A DNA stretch of 64,000 bases from Candidatus Obscuribacterales bacterium (GCA_031292355.1 JARLHI010000007.1:124001-188000); one strand, 5' to 3'; shown: positions 26,679-36,807, counted from the first letter of the stretch. Numbers and translations are program-made. The notes: generated by a model from the letters alone, not told the origin.

Positions 26679-26777
26679 TCAATCCGGCAATTTTGCATCA
26701 CAGCCGTTGAATGCCGTCGCAATCAGGAGCCCGCAGAAGGTGGCGCAGGCGGTAAGAAGTGCACTGACCTTATTCAT
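26679..26777 (-). CDS. Candidate 32-aa hydrophobic peptide
   Basis: Encodes MNKVSALLTACATFCGLLIA followed by a short polar tail. It has the look of a one-helix membrane peptide or a lipoprotein-like leader with Cys at positions 11, 15 and 25. A GGAG lies 11 nt upstream and the hairpin terminator at 26622 lies downstream. Too short for composition tests, so tentative. Confidence 0.4.
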   Translation of the reverse strand: MNKVSALLTACATFCGLLIATAFNGCDAKLPD

Positions 26778-26942
26778 GACAAAAAAAACTCCATAGCGTT
26801 GGAATTGTGGATTTCGATTGGATTGCTTGAATGGAAAAGGCCTGGCACAAAGAGCGCCAGACCTCGCTATTCGCTTCACAGCTTCGCTAATTGCGTTTGG
26901 TCTGATCGAACCGACCTGACAAGATAACGTCAGGACAAACGC

Positions 26943-27626
26943 TCAAGATCGCAGTGGCTGAAAATCGCGACGGATATATTCACGCTCAATCTCCCTGATG
27001 CCTTCGGCCCAGCCAATCAGCCGCTCGTTATCGTCGAGAGCAATGCCTGCAAGCGGTCCAAGCTGCTGCAATCGTTCCTCAACGAACGCATTGCCGTCAC
27101 CATCGAAGAATTCACGGGCGAGATTCAAATCATCTAGCAAGCGAGCCGCATGCCCGTAGTTTGGAAACTGTGCGCGCTTCTCAAGCTCAGCGATTTTAGC
27201 CATGTCGCTTTCACTGAGTTGGAATATGAACAAAACATGGCGAGGTGAGCGCTTCAGTCCTTTCATATAAGAACCATTGACACGCAGTTCGACTCGCCAT
27301 TGATGCCTGTGTAAAACCGCGCTGACATCGGCCAAAAACTGAGCCTTGCCAGCAAAGTCAGATACCAGGCGATCAAATTCTTTCTGCGTCGCCTTAGATA
27401 GAGTGACTGGCTGCAAAAATCCATGTTCGGAAAGACTAATTGCATCGGACAGATTTGCGTTTGCAATTGTCTTCAGACAAAGCTCGACAAACTTGGCTTT
27501 GAGCGCATCAGTTGCGTCGTCTGTTCCTGCTGCAGGGACAGACATGGCAATTGCTCGCGCCTTGAGAATGGGCGAATACATGGACAGAAGCCGTTTAGGG
27601 GTCGTTACCTGATGTGAATTGATCAT
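26943..27626 (-). CDS. Hypothetical protein (227 aa)
   Basis: Soluble 227-aa protein, no family recognised. The centre (about 60-150) is a mixed alpha/beta segment with FAGKAQFLADVSAVLHRHQW and SPRHVLFIFQLSESDMAKI. The C-terminal 80 residues are helical and acidic (EFFDGDGNAFVEERLQQL). There is no signal or membrane segment. AAGGAAAA precedes the ATG. It stands alone between intergenic regions. Confidence 0.7.
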   Translation of the reverse strand: MINSHQVTTPKRLLSMYSPILKARAIAMSVPAAGTDDATDALKAKFVELCLKTIANANLSDAISLSEHGFLQPVTLSKATQKEFDRLVSDFAGKAQFLADVSAVLHRHQWRVELRVNGSYMKGLKRSPRHVLFIFQLSESDMAKIAELEKRAQFPNYGHAARLLDDLNLAREFFDGDGNAFVEERLQQLGPLAGIALDDNERLIGWAEGIREIEREYIRRDFQPLRS

Positions 27627-27867
27627 CTCTTTTTTCCTTGTCGGTCATCATCAAATGATTGATGAGACTTTGGTTGGAGAAAGCAAGACTTGATTGGATG
27701 AGGTTTATAGAGCCTCGCGAGACAAAAGCAATGAGATTTAAGTGGATACCCAGAACCTACTAGATTCACTAAGAATGATTCAAATGAGCGCTTATTCATG
27801 ATAAAGAGGAGCAATTCTTGCGAATCGCCCCTCTTGAATTGCCTTTAACTAGGTGATGCTCGAAAAC

Positions 27868-29037
27868 TTAGAGTCCAAGTTGCCGTGCAATGAGCAAGCG
27901 TTGGATCTCCGATGTGCCTTCACCAATTTCACACAATTTGGCGTCTCTCAAGAAACGCTCAGCTGGGAAATCTTCAATATAACCGTAGCCACCATGAATT
28001 TGCACGCTGAGATTGCAAACTTTGGATGCCACTTCAGACGCGTACAACTTGGCTTGCGAACCTTCCAGAGTGACGCGTTTGTGGTGGTCTTTCAACCAGG
28101 CAGCGTGATAAAGCAGCATTCTGGCGGCGCTCAATTGAGTCGACATATCAGCCAAATAACCTTGAATAAATTGGAATTTGCCAATTGATTGACCGAAAGC
28201 TTCTCGTTGCTTGGCATACGCCAATGCCGAATCAAATGCCGCCTGACCAATGCCCAACGCAAGGGCACCAATTGAAATTCTGCCACCCTCAAGTGTAGTC
28301 AAAGCTTGTTTATAGCCTTCACCCACTTGACCAATGATGTTCTCCTTTGGAATACGGCAATTATCGAAACTGAGGCTGACTGTGGGCGAACCACGCATTC
28401 CCATTTTCCTTTCTGTCTTAGCAATCGAATAACCAGGAGTACCTTTTTCGACGATGAAAGAAGAGATTCCCTTGCTACCGAGGCTCTTGTCAGTCATGGC
28501 CATAATGATTGCAACATGTGCATGGGAGCCATTTGTGATGAATTGCTTTGTCCCATTAAGAACCCATGAATCACCATCTAAAACGGCCGTTGTTTTTTGC
28601 GATGAAGCATCAGAACCAGTTCCTGGTTCAGTCAATGCCCAGCAACCAAGCCATTCGCCGGATGCTAGCTTGGGAACGTATTTTTTCTTTTGCTCCTCGG
28701 TACCGAATAAATAAATCGGATTGGTACCAAGGGAAACGTGAGCGGCGTAGCTTAAACCGGTTGAACCACAAGCCCGACCAATCTCTTCAACAGCTATTGC
28801 ATAACTTCTATAATCGGCACCAGCGCCACCATATTCTGTACTAATAGGCAAACCAAGCAAATCGAGCTTACCGAGGGCTTTGAAGGTCTCCTCGGGAAAT
28901 CGGGCATTACGGTCAACTTCAGCAGCTTTAGGAGCAATTTCGCGAGTTGCGAAATCTCGGACCATTTCTCTAATCGCGTGATGTTCTTCGGTCAAAAATT
29001 CGCTGTACGGTAGAACGTCCGCATCATGTACTGTCAT
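27868..29037 (-). CDS. Acyl-CoA dehydrogenase (short/branched-chain type)
   Basis: FAD enzyme that introduces the alpha,beta double bond into an acyl-CoA in fatty-acid or branched-chain amino-acid breakdown. It contains the family signatures WALTEPGTGSDASSQKTTA (FAD/substrate loop) and QIHGGYGYIEDFPAERFLRD, plus the C-terminal GEGTSEIQRLLIARQL with the likely catalytic Glu at the SCAD-type position. About 390 aa, as expected. The start is either TTG 29043 (AGGAG 8 nt upstream) or ATG 29037. There are no partner electron-transfer or thiolase genes nearby, so the substrate is open. Confidence 0.94.
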   Translation of the reverse strand: MTVHDADVLPYSEFLTEEHHAIREMVRDFATREIAPKAAEVDRNARFPEETFKALGKLDLLGLPISTEYGGAGADYRSYAIAVEEIGRACGSTGLSYAAHVSLGTNPIYLFGTEEQKKKYVPKLASGEWLGCWALTEPGTGSDASSQKTTAVLDGDSWVLNGTKQFITNGSHAHVAIIMAMTDKSLGSKGISSFIVEKGTPGYSIAKTERKMGMRGSPTVSLSFDNCRIPKENIIGQVGEGYKQALTTLEGGRISIGALALGIGQAAFDSALAYAKQREAFGQSIGKFQFIQGYLADMSTQLSAARMLLYHAAWLKDHHKRVTLEGSQAKLYASEVASKVCNLSVQIHGGYGYIEDFPAERFLRDAKLCEIGEGTSEIQRLLIARQLGL

Positions 29038-29312
29038 AGTCAAAATGATTACTCCTGTCATTGGCGACAAATCGCATGTTCAAAGGCTGCCAGTCTGCTG
29101 CTGGCTAGCGCGACTTAGGATCATAGCGCTTAAAATGTCTTAGCACTTCTATCTTTATCTAAATGAACTAAATGCTAGATGCCAGGCGCGTTATCAAGAG
29201 AAGGTCTTAAAAACAAGTCGACAAAACGCTTTCGAATCGGCCAAGATAAGACCCTCCTGAAAATGGGAATGATGCAGTTGACCAATAGTGCGCTCCCTCC
29301 GCCCAGCCGTTA

Positions 29313-30986
29313 ATGAACGACTCAGACAGCCCCGATTTGCACAAGGACACTCCTCGAGCAGCCGCACAGGCTCATACGGACGCGCCCCAAAATGCTCCGG
29401 AAGAACCTGCTGAAAACAGCAAGGACGAAGCCAAAGTTATCAGTCCGCCCAAATCCTCCCAGGCAAATTTATCGGCGGCTACACCAGTTTCTAGCTTTAG
29501 CCGTCCGAAATCGCCAGATTCGCAGTTTCCCAATAACAACGCGCTCACACCACGAAACTCATTCAACAATCTGCCCGAGGCACAAAGTAATCGACTGACT
29601 CCATCGACGTCCAAACCATCGATATCGGCCAGCCAGACAGCAACGAATGCTCCCGCTCCCCCTCCCACCGTCACTCCGGCGCCATCCCATCACACACCAA
29701 CCAGTAAAAATTACCCGACGCCGCTACCGCCACCAACTGAAGGCGAAATCGGTCAACCCTGTCCCACCTGCGGTTTATCTTTCAATCAAGCCATCGTGAT
29801 TTGCCCTAATGACGGCACTTCATTGCGAAAACACGTTTCAGCCAAAATTTCGCTCGTAAAACGTTTTGAGTTTCTGAGTGAAGCTGGTGTTGGCGGCGTG
29901 GGCACCATTTACAAAGCTAAGCAACGCAACAACGAAAATATTGTCGCCATCAAAATGCTTAGCTTCGATGATGTCAGTTCCGAAGCGAAAAAGCGCTTTC
30001 AGGAAGAAGCAAAAGCATGCAGTCGGATGGAGCATCCCAATCTACCCAAGCTTTTGGATTATGGACTGACTGAACATGGGCAACCATATATGGTGCTCGA
30101 ATACTTTGACGGTAGCGATTTGTCTGATGTCTTAAAAAAAGCTGGCGGAGTATCGCTCACGACTGCTCTCGATATCGCTGAACAAATTTGCTTAGGGCTC
30201 CAGTACGCACACGGACAGGGCGTGCTGCACCGAGACTTAAAACCAAGCAACATCATGATCAAGTGGACAGATGGCAGTCCACTCGTAAAAATTGTCGACT
30301 TCGGCATCGCCAAATTAATCGACGACGAAGATCACAAAGACAAACTGACCAAGACTGGTGAAGTCATCGGCACACCGACTTACATGAGCCCTGAACAAAT
30401 TCTTGGAAAAGAGATAGACCAGCGCTCCGACCTCTATTCCGTTGGATGCGTTCTCTACGAATTGCTTGCTGGTGTGCCACCATTTGTCGGAGAAAACTCC
30501 GTCCAAACTATTCTCAAACAACTCAACGACAAGCCACAAAGCATGTCGGAAGCCTCTAAAGGACGAATCTTTCCCGTTGATCTAGAATCGACAATCGCAA
30601 AACTTTTACAGAAAGATCCCAAAGACCGCTACCGCAATGCCGGAGCCTTACAGGAAGATATTCACAATGTTCGCGCCAATTTCAATCAGTTGCAAACGGC
30701 ACCAGTTACAGAAAAACCCAAAGTGAATGCGCCCAGCGCAGCCGAAAAGTTGATGCATAAAATCGAACATCAATTCGATAAATTGCCAGATCAGCGCGAA
30801 CTGGCAGCGCTCTTCATTGTGTTTTTAACGGCCGTCGCCATCATTGTGTACGGTCTGGTGATGCAAAATAAGACAACAAAAGCAGAGCTACTCAAAGAAA
30901 ATCTGGATCCAAGTGTGTTGCACAAAGCAGAGGCAAAACTACCGCACAAAAACAAGCATGAACACAAGGTCAATCAGGTGCCTTGA
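29313..30986 (+). CDS. Serine/threonine protein kinase with zinc ribbon and C-terminal membrane anchor
   Basis: Eukaryotic-like (Pkn/PASTA-type) kinase, 557 aa. Residues 1-145 are disordered and Pro/Ser/Ala-rich. A zinc ribbon follows (C150-PTC ... C164). The kinase domain spans about 183-450, with the glycine loop AGVGGVGTIY, Lys214 in VAIK, HRDLKPSN (Asp308), DFG (Asp329) and GTPTYMSPEQ. A single membrane helix lies at about 520-542, followed by a short Lys/His-rich tail. All catalytic residues are present. With no extracellular sensor to speak of, it likely acts on cytoplasmic targets at the membrane. Confidence 0.93.
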   Translation: MNDSDSPDLHKDTPRAAAQAHTDAPQNAPEEPAENSKDEAKVISPPKSSQANLSAATPVSSFSRPKSPDSQFPNNNALTPRNSFNNLPEAQSNRLTPSTSKPSISASQTATNAPAPPPTVTPAPSHHTPTSKNYPTPLPPPTEGEIGQPCPTCGLSFNQAIVICPNDGTSLRKHVSAKISLVKRFEFLSEAGVGGVGTIYKAKQRNNENIVAIKMLSFDDVSSEAKKRFQEEAKACSRMEHPNLPKLLDYGLTEHGQPYMVLEYFDGSDLSDVLKKAGGVSLTTALDIAEQICLGLQYAHGQGVLHRDLKPSNIMIKWTDGSPLVKIVDFGIAKLIDDEDHKDKLTKTGEVIGTPTYMSPEQILGKEIDQRSDLYSVGCVLYELLAGVPPFVGENSVQTILKQLNDKPQSMSEASKGRIFPVDLESTIAKLLQKDPKDRYRNAGALQEDIHNVRANFNQLQTAPVTEKPKVNAPSAAEKLMHKIEHQFDKLPDQRELAALFIVFLTAVAIIVYGLVMQNKTTKAELLKENLDPSVLHKAEAKLPHKNKHEHKVNQVP

Positions 30987-31022
30987 CCTGATTCGACGAC
31001 CAGCATGTTCTGCAGACTTTAA

Positions 31023-32411
31023 TCACTTTAGCACCGCCTGCGATGGCGCTATCGCTTCACTTTTTAGGTCCATCAAATCAGGTGCCGCAAGCGGTTTCTG
31101 TCCAATTTTGGTTACGAGCATGTATTCAGCAAAGAGCGCATTAGGCCAACCAAAGTTTTTGCGGGTAAACTTCTTTTGATTATTCGCATCAAACGATTCA
31201 TGCAAAACGTGATCGCCTGGATCGCTAGCCAGCAGCCACTTCATGAGTTGAGCATGCTCGTCATCGTGCTTCGTTGTCAGCCCCTGCATAACCAGAGCCA
31301 GAGGCCAAATATGGTCTTTAGGAGTGTGGGGACTGCCAATTCCTGAGGCAATCTTGCCTGTAAAATAGTACGGATTGTCAGCGGACAAAACGAATTTGCG
31401 AGTATTACGATAGATCTCATCTTCACTATTGAGAAAGCCTAAATACGGGGCAGATAAAAGGCTAGGGACATTCGCATCATCCATGAGATTCTGACCACCC
31501 AGACCATCAACCTCATACGCGTATATTCTGCCGTACTTGCTATGCTGGACCACGCCGTATTTTTGAATACCATCATAAACTTCACGACGCATACGTCCAG
31601 CCTGTTGCGCACGGGCAGTATTGTGGTAGACATTAGCTTCAATATCCTGCATGCACGTCAGTGCCACCACTGCCATCATCTCTGATGGAATGAGAAAGTT
31701 AAATTCGCAGGCATCATCAGAGGGTCTAAACGCCGTCCAGATCATTCCTGTTTTAGCCACTGGTCGGCCTTTTCCATCATTTGGAAGCGCTGAGTGTGTA
31801 TAGGCATTTTGGAGACGATCATGTTCGACGCCCATATGATCTTGCTCACGCTGCATGGTATCAAGAACAGCATCCATGGCTGCTGAGTAATCGCTCGTAA
31901 ATACAGAGCTGTCGCCAGTTTCTTTGTAATACGTCCAGGCAAAAATCATGGGATAGGCCAGAGAATCGAGTTCAAATTTCATTTCCCAAATGAAATACGC
32001 TTTGGTAAAAGCATTCGCATAGGTATTTTTCTGCAAACATTTAGCTTGTCTGGCAATGACACCACGAATTAACGCCGCCACGTCTTTGTGATCCTTTGCA
32101 AAATAGATATAGGGCAGAACCTGGGCGCTGCTATCACGCAACCATTCGGCTGGAATGTCTCCGGTGCTTACGTAAATCGTCTTATCAGGAGCTTTTGCAA
32201 CCTGTTTGAGTGTGTTGAGCAAACCATTTTGATAGAGCAATTCGACTTTGGGGTCTTGATCGTGAAAATTCGTCGCAGCATCCCAGACCGCCGGCAACGT
32301 GATTTTCTTTGCCTCAACTGCAATCCCCTTCCACAAAATAGAAGACAACACTAGCGATATAGAAGCCGCCAAGCACGCGACCTTCAGTGACTCTCTCCAA
32401 TTTGGTTGCAT
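31023..32411 (-). CDS. GH125 alpha-mannosidase, exported
   Basis: Predicted metal-independent exo-alpha-1,6-mannosidase. The 462-aa precursor has an N-terminal signal or anchor helix (10-34). Family landmarks are GDIPAEWLRDSSAQVLPY (84-101), KAYFIWEMKFELDSLAYP, MIWTAFRPSDDACEFNFLIP, GIGSPHTPKDHIWPLAL and DANNQKKFTRKNFGWPNALF. The family has about 430-480 residues, so this is full length. It would act outside the cytoplasm on mannan or N-glycan-derived mannosides. It converges with the kinase gene. Confidence 0.93.
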   Translation of the reverse strand: MQPNWRESLKVACLAASISLVLSSILWKGIAVEAKKITLPAVWDAATNFHDQDPKVELLYQNGLLNTLKQVAKAPDKTIYVSTGDIPAEWLRDSSAQVLPYIYFAKDHKDVAALIRGVIARQAKCLQKNTYANAFTKAYFIWEMKFELDSLAYPMIFAWTYYKETGDSSVFTSDYSAAMDAVLDTMQREQDHMGVEHDRLQNAYTHSALPNDGKGRPVAKTGMIWTAFRPSDDACEFNFLIPSEMMAVVALTCMQDIEANVYHNTARAQQAGRMRREVYDGIQKYGVVQHSKYGRIYAYEVDGLGGQNLMDDANVPSLLSAPYLGFLNSEDEIYRNTRKFVLSADNPYYFTGKIASGIGSPHTPKDHIWPLALVMQGLTTKHDDEHAQLMKWLLASDPGDHVLHESFDANNQKKFTRKNFGWPNALFAEYMLVTKIGQKPLAAPDLMDLKSEAIAPSQAVLK

Positions 32412-32568
32412 TATTTTTTCTGTCCAAGACGAAGTAAACGAATGTAGGGGAAATAATCAAACATCTGGTGTATTTCTACTTCCGTCCAGATGCCGTCCTC
32501 ATTGAAAGATTGATTATACTGCCCGTTAGTCGCATCTTGTTTTCGCTGACCGAACTGTGCATCAAATT

Positions 32569-33786
32569 CTATTTCGAGAGACTAGCAAATTTCGATACCA
32601 CTGCCATTTTACGGCGCAGCTGTGGGAGGGCTTTGCGAGCGGCAAGTTCACCAGCATTAATAGCCGCACGCACCTGCTCTGGAGAATTAGCGAAGACCGG
32701 AATTTTGCTGACATCTGGATTGATAACGATATCAGCGTACTGCAACTGTCGCTCATCTGCCACCGCAAGTACAATATCGCTCATTCTCGCAGCAATATTT
32801 TTCACCTTGGTGAATTTTTTAGGTGGCAATTCTTGCAATGGTTCGTCGACGAGGACCGCAATGACGAATCCTGCACCTGTTTGTCGAGCGGCTGATGCGG
32901 GAAGGTTTGCTCTGATTCCCCCGTCCATAAACAATTTACCGTCCATGGCTACCGGCTGAATAATCGGGCTGATAGAACAGCTAGCTCTAATCGCCGTCGC
33001 TAAAGAGCCATCGGTGATTCGATACGCCTTGCCGTCAAGCAAATTGGTGGCAACACTGGAGAAAGGTAACTTGGTGTCGCTCACTTTCATGTCAGGGCGC
33101 GGCAATAAACTCTCGATGTACTTATTGAGCTTTTCTCCAGACCACAAGCCGGCGTAGTGTTTCGGTCTAAAAGGATGCAGCAGCGAAGACAATGGCAGCG
33201 AAGCGATTTTGCGAGTAAATCCTCCTGGCATATACGCTTTGCTGAGACTTTTGTCGCAGAAGTGCGTAGTGATCTCGTCCAATGAGAGTCCTGCGCTGTA
33301 CAAGCCGCCAACTATCGCGCCCATACTGTTGCCAACGATTGTATCGACGACAAAACCTTCTTTTGCGAGCACCCGGAGCACGCCGATATGAGCGGCTCCT
33401 CTAGCTCCACCACCACCAAGCGCAATGGCGATAGTCGGGGTGCCATCAGTCTTTCTGGCGGATATTTTCTTTAAAGTTGCTGGATCTTGATTTTCAATGG
33501 CGGAAGAATCGGAAACAGCAGTTATTTTTTTTCGCTCGGTAAAAACCTGGCCGGTAGGAGGAATTTTTGATTCCAGAACGTCTTCGTCAGCGCTCTCTTC
33601 GATTTGTCTTGCAGTTTCTTCTTTTTGCTTTTCGAAACTATCGAGAATAGGCACGGTCTCGCTACGCGCAATCAAAGCCTTCGGCACCGTCGCGTTTTCA
33701 GCGAATGCTGCGTCAACGCTCAAACCGATCCCAATTTGCAGACATAGAGAAAATGCCAGAACTGGCGAATAATTCATTGCTCTCAC
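32569..33786 (-). CDS. Patatin-like phospholipase (RssA/NTE type)
   Basis: Lipid acyl hydrolase with a Ser-Asp dyad. A signal peptide (about the first 30 residues) is followed by a linker with Glu/Lys-rich helix (50-110) and the patatin domain: GGGGARGAAHIGVL oxyanion hole, nucleophile in GNSMGAIVGGLYS, and the Asp in FMDGGIRANLP. An exported location is likely. The start: AGGAG directly abuts ATG 33795, so GTG 33786 (9-nt spacing) is preferred; ATG 33777 is another option. Confidence 0.9.
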   Translation of the reverse strand: MRAMNYSPVLAFSLCLQIGIGLSVDAAFAENATVPKALIARSETVPILDSFEKQKEETARQIEESADEDVLESKIPPTGQVFTERKKITAVSDSSAIENQDPATLKKISARKTDGTPTIAIALGGGGARGAAHIGVLRVLAKEGFVVDTIVGNSMGAIVGGLYSAGLSLDEITTHFCDKSLSKAYMPGGFTRKIASLPLSSLLHPFRPKHYAGLWSGEKLNKYIESLLPRPDMKVSDTKLPFSSVATNLLDGKAYRITDGSLATAIRASCSISPIIQPVAMDGKLFMDGGIRANLPASAARQTGAGFVIAVLVDEPLQELPPKKFTKVKNIAARMSDIVLAVADERQLQYADIVINPDVSKIPVFANSPEQVRAAINAGELAARKALPQLRRKMAVVSKFASLSK

Positions 33787-33804
33787 GAATTTCATCTCCT
33801 AAGA

Positions 33805-33840
33805 AAAAACGAGCGCACATTTATATGCGCACTCGTTTTT
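33805..33840 (-). terminator. Terminator between the 94-aa gene and patatin
   Basis: AAAACGAG-GCGCA with TGCGC-CTCGTTTTT forms a strong stem with T-rich ends on both strands. Confidence 0.75.
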
Positions 33841-33856
33841 ACTCAAACTAATTGAT

Positions 33857-34141
33857 TTAGGCTTCAGCCTGATGATTGCCTTTGTTAGCTGCAGATTTAG
33901 ATTTCGCACCAACTTTTTTGTGCGAACCGTCCTCTGAATGCTCATCGCGCAAATCGGACTTGATTTCTGCAACGAGCTCATCTTTGTACTCTTTGGTCTT
34001 TTCGACCAGTCCATCCACAGCTTCTTTAGCGTCATAGCCAGCGGCGATGCCTACTTTCAATGCTTTTTTAAGATAGACTTTGCCAGTTTTGGTCGTGACT
34101 GCTGCGACTGCCAGCAGAGCTGCAATGCCCCATGGTCCCAT
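33857..34141 (-). CDS. Small membrane-associated protein (94 aa)
   Basis: 94-aa protein: a short N-terminal hydrophobic helix (GPWGIAALLAVAAVTT), an amphipathic region with VEKTKEYKDELVAEIKSDL, and a Lys/Ser-rich tail. It resembles small stress or gas-vesicle-accessory-like proteins but without a firm family. GGAGG precedes the ATG. A terminator lies directly downstream. Confidence 0.65.
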   Translation of the reverse strand: MGPWGIAALLAVAAVTTKTGKVYLKKALKVGIAAGYDAKEAVDGLVEKTKEYKDELVAEIKSDLRDEHSEDGSHKKVGAKSKSAANKGNHQAEA

Positions 34142-34272
34142 AATTTAGATCCTCCCCACATATTTTCTCTGCCTAAGCTTTCAAGTGTATACCCGCCACA
34201 GCCAATTTCACATGTCGGTTAAGAAGAAGTGAAGAGAAATGTGACGTTAAACCGACAATGTGCCGTGCGGCA

Positions 34273-34422
34273 CTAGACACTTGCTTTTCTTCCCGTGATG
34301 AGATTGAAGACGAAAATGCAAAGCGCGAGCACGAGCAAACCGTGCACGAACGATCCACCGATGTGAGCGACCAAACCTACCAACCAGAAGAGTACTAGTA
34401 ACGATATCAACGTATAAATCAT
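34273..34422 (-). CDS. lmo0937-family membrane peptide (DUF5670-like, 49 aa)
   Basis: Two-helix hydrophobic peptide of 49 aa: MIYTLISLLVLFWLVGLVAH then G-G-S-F-V-H-G-L-L-V-L and a final GRK-rich end. This matches the lmo0937 family of very small membrane proteins that are widespread in bacteria and often stress-induced. GAGGTG is the SD. It sits upstream of, and in the same direction as, the 94-aa membrane protein gene. Confidence 0.8.
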   Translation of the reverse strand: MIYTLISLLVLFWLVGLVAHIGGSFVHGLLVLALCIFVFNLITGRKASV

Positions 34423-34530
34423 GTCATTTCACCTCGGTAATACAGCCTGAGACTCGCCCGGAGGTAATTGGTTCCCAGCAAATCGAGCAAAACGGCTATA
34501 CTGGAGTCAAACTAACTCGTAGGGAATTTC

Positions 34531-35088
34531 ATGCAACCTCTTTTTGCCGGTAAGACTTTTTCCACAGTCATGACTGAGCGTATCGCTCAGATGCAAAAAG
34601 AGATTGAAAAACTAAAATGCGCTGATGTCGAAGGAATCGACGAAAAAGGTCTAAGCGCAAAAGCAGAAAGGCTCGCCGAAAAATATGTGCCTCGCGACAT
34701 TCCCAATCCTGAGTCATCAAACTTGAGTAAGGGCGAAAGTGTCAACGGTGTAACCTTCTGGCAGCTACCATTTCATGGCAGCGTGGATTATTTCAATTAC
34801 ATGCCTGCTGCGTCGCTACCGCCTTCAGAGAGCAATCACTTTGTCGAAAAAATCGAAAATGGCAATGTTTTTTTCTTGATTGATGGCACCTCAGAGACTG
34901 CAAGAACTGACGCTGAAAATCGTGCTAACAAGACCGTCCAGGCAATTGAGAAGTGTCTAGGTCGCATGCGCCAAGATGCTGATGAACTCTATAATTTGAA
35001 TAAATTGAAGGAAGCTGCAATTTTGATTTTCAAAAAGAAGCAAGATAGCTGTGCAAAATTGCGCTCACTTGGCTACGCGGTCCGCTAG
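34531..35088 (+). CDS. Hypothetical protein (185 aa)
   Basis: Soluble 185-aa protein of unknown family. An N-terminal coiled region (RIAQMQKEIEKLKCADVEGI) precedes a central beta-rich part (GVTFWQLPFHGSVDYFNYMP), then helices rich in Ala/Lys. TAGGGA lies upstream of the ATG. It converges with the split histidine kinase gene. Confidence 0.65.
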   Translation: MQPLFAGKTFSTVMTERIAQMQKEIEKLKCADVEGIDEKGLSAKAERLAEKYVPRDIPNPESSNLSKGESVNGVTFWQLPFHGSVDYFNYMPAASLPPSESNHFVEKIENGNVFFLIDGTSETARTDAENRANKTVQAIEKCLGRMRQDADELYNLNKLKEAAILIFKKKQDSCAKLRSLGYAVR

Positions 35089-35095
35089 ACCAAAA

Positions 35096-36389
35096 TCAAC
35101 CCTGGCTATTTCTTGCTGCCTTTAAGCGAAACCAGAACCGAGAACCCTGTCCGGGGTTGCTCGTCACACCGATTTGCCCAGCGTGCGAGGTAACAATCAA
35201 CTTGCAAATGGCAAGCCCCAGACCAAACCCATCAGCGCAGCGCCCTTCAGCAGTCTGATAGAACTTATCGAAAACATGCCGACAGTCATCAGTCGACATC
35301 CCTACACCCCTATCGACTACTGCCACTTCCACGAAAGCACCCTCGCACGCAGTCATAATTTTGATCGATGAGCCGTTAGCAGAAAACTTGATGGCGTTTG
35401 TTAGTAAGTTGATCAAAACCTGCACTATCCGCTTAGCATCAGCAGAGACAAATTCGTCTGCGCTGAAATCCGCGATTTCAATTTTCTTGATAGAAGCAAG
35501 CCCTGACATCGCTGTCACCGCCTCTGCCACTATGCTTTTAATTGACACTCGAATTGGATTGATTTCCATTTGACCAAGTTCTAAGGCATCTACCGTGAGC
35601 AAATCATTGATCAAATCCAGCACCATGCGATTATTGGTGCCGATCTTTTCTATATACTGAAACGACTTGGCGCTCAAAGAATCAGCTTCAGTAGCCTGAA
35701 TCAAGTCGAGCGAAATTTGCGCTGAGGTCAATGGCGAACGTAAATCATGTGCCACCATTTGCATGAGAGAAGCGCGATGATCGAATGCTTTCTTCAAATC
35801 ATCTGCAGCTGTGTGTAGCGCACCGTCAAGATAGGAAAGCTCATCTGATCCAGGCAGCGGCTCGAGCAAAGGCAGACGCTTTGGTAGACGTTCAGCATTC
35901 TTCACCAGTGCACTCAATTTGCGTGAAATATCACGTAGAAAAAGAAAAGACAGCAGTGAAGCAATCAGAAGATTGGCCACCATGCCACCCGTAACGATGT
36001 TGTCTACTGCCGATTTCGTCCTCTTTTCTTGTGCTCTAGCGTCTTCCAGAGCCACCTTCTGCGTATCGAGAGTATGTCGTAATTGAGCGGCGATCACTGC
36101 AACTCTTGCAAACAAGCGTCTCATTTGTTGGCGAATCGATCTAAATTTCACAATCGGATCGAGTTCAGCGTCAGTTTCAACCGGCTTTAGTTCCAGCAAA
36201 AAATGATCATATTGATCTGCAATATTCGTCAACTCCGCATACTCTCGACCGCTCATCGATTAGCATCTGCGAATGCGCAAGCGTTTGAATCAACAGAACT
36301 ACCCAAACGGCATTAAGCACAACCGGCACGACAAACAATGCCAATCCTTTATGCATGATTTTGGGACTAAACCGAAACTCGAGATTCAA
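35096..36389 (-). pseudogene. Sensor histidine kinase split by a frameshift
   Basis: Two overlapping frames together make one kinase. The upstream frame (about 36389 to 36207) gives the first membrane helix (ALFVVPVVLNAVWVVLLIQT) and runs to LIDERSR. The downstream frame (from 36256) continues naturally with REYAELTNIADQYDHF, a helical extracytoplasmic region, the second membrane helix (LLIASLLSFLFL), a HAMP-like segment, HisKA with His in VAHDLRSPLTSAQI, and an intact HATPase (N-box LINLLTNAIKF, DRGVGM, GFGLGLAICK). A one-base change at about 36230-36256 separates them. The downstream part can still be translated from ATG 36256, but would lack the first membrane helix. Confidence 0.75.
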
Positions 36390-36761
36390 TACTGACCTGC
36401 CATTTAATTGACTTATTCTTTCATTTTTGAGCGCGGCAAACAATCCTGACGTCTCATTTACGCAGGGGCGAGCAATGATAGATGCATGGGAGACACGTTG
36501 AAACAGATGTGAGCCAAACGAGGGATAGAGATGACAAACAAAGAATGTAAATATGCGTCAGCGCATATCGGTTTGCGCAATGGCATACCTTAGCGTTGCC
36601 ACTAGTCGACATCCCAATTATGCAGCATGACTATCTTTAAGGTTGGCATACATAATTAGCCGCACGAAAAGTCGTCGGTCGCATCCAGTGCAGATTCTTC
36701 TGCGCTGCCGCCAGTGGCGCGCGCATGAGCACGCCCTGGCGTGAAAGCGACCACAAGGTTA

Positions 36762-36807
36762 GGGAGTCGCTCGAGAATCCAGGAGCTTGGGCGACTCTCT
36801 TTTTTTT
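36762..36807 (+). terminator. Terminator/attenuator upstream of the cellulase gene
   Basis: GGGAGTCGC pairs with GCGACTCTC across a 20-nt loop, followed by eight T. No ORF lies upstream on this strand. It therefore ends either a small RNA or the leader of the cellulase gene 180 bp further on. The 36390-36990 interval contains no other gene, only a small ATATGCG/CGCATAT dyad near 36553. Confidence 0.7.

Noticed and set aside
34260..34274. Small GTGCC/GGCAC hairpin after the lmo0937-like gene
   Set aside because: Five-bp stem without T tract; too weak to call a terminator.
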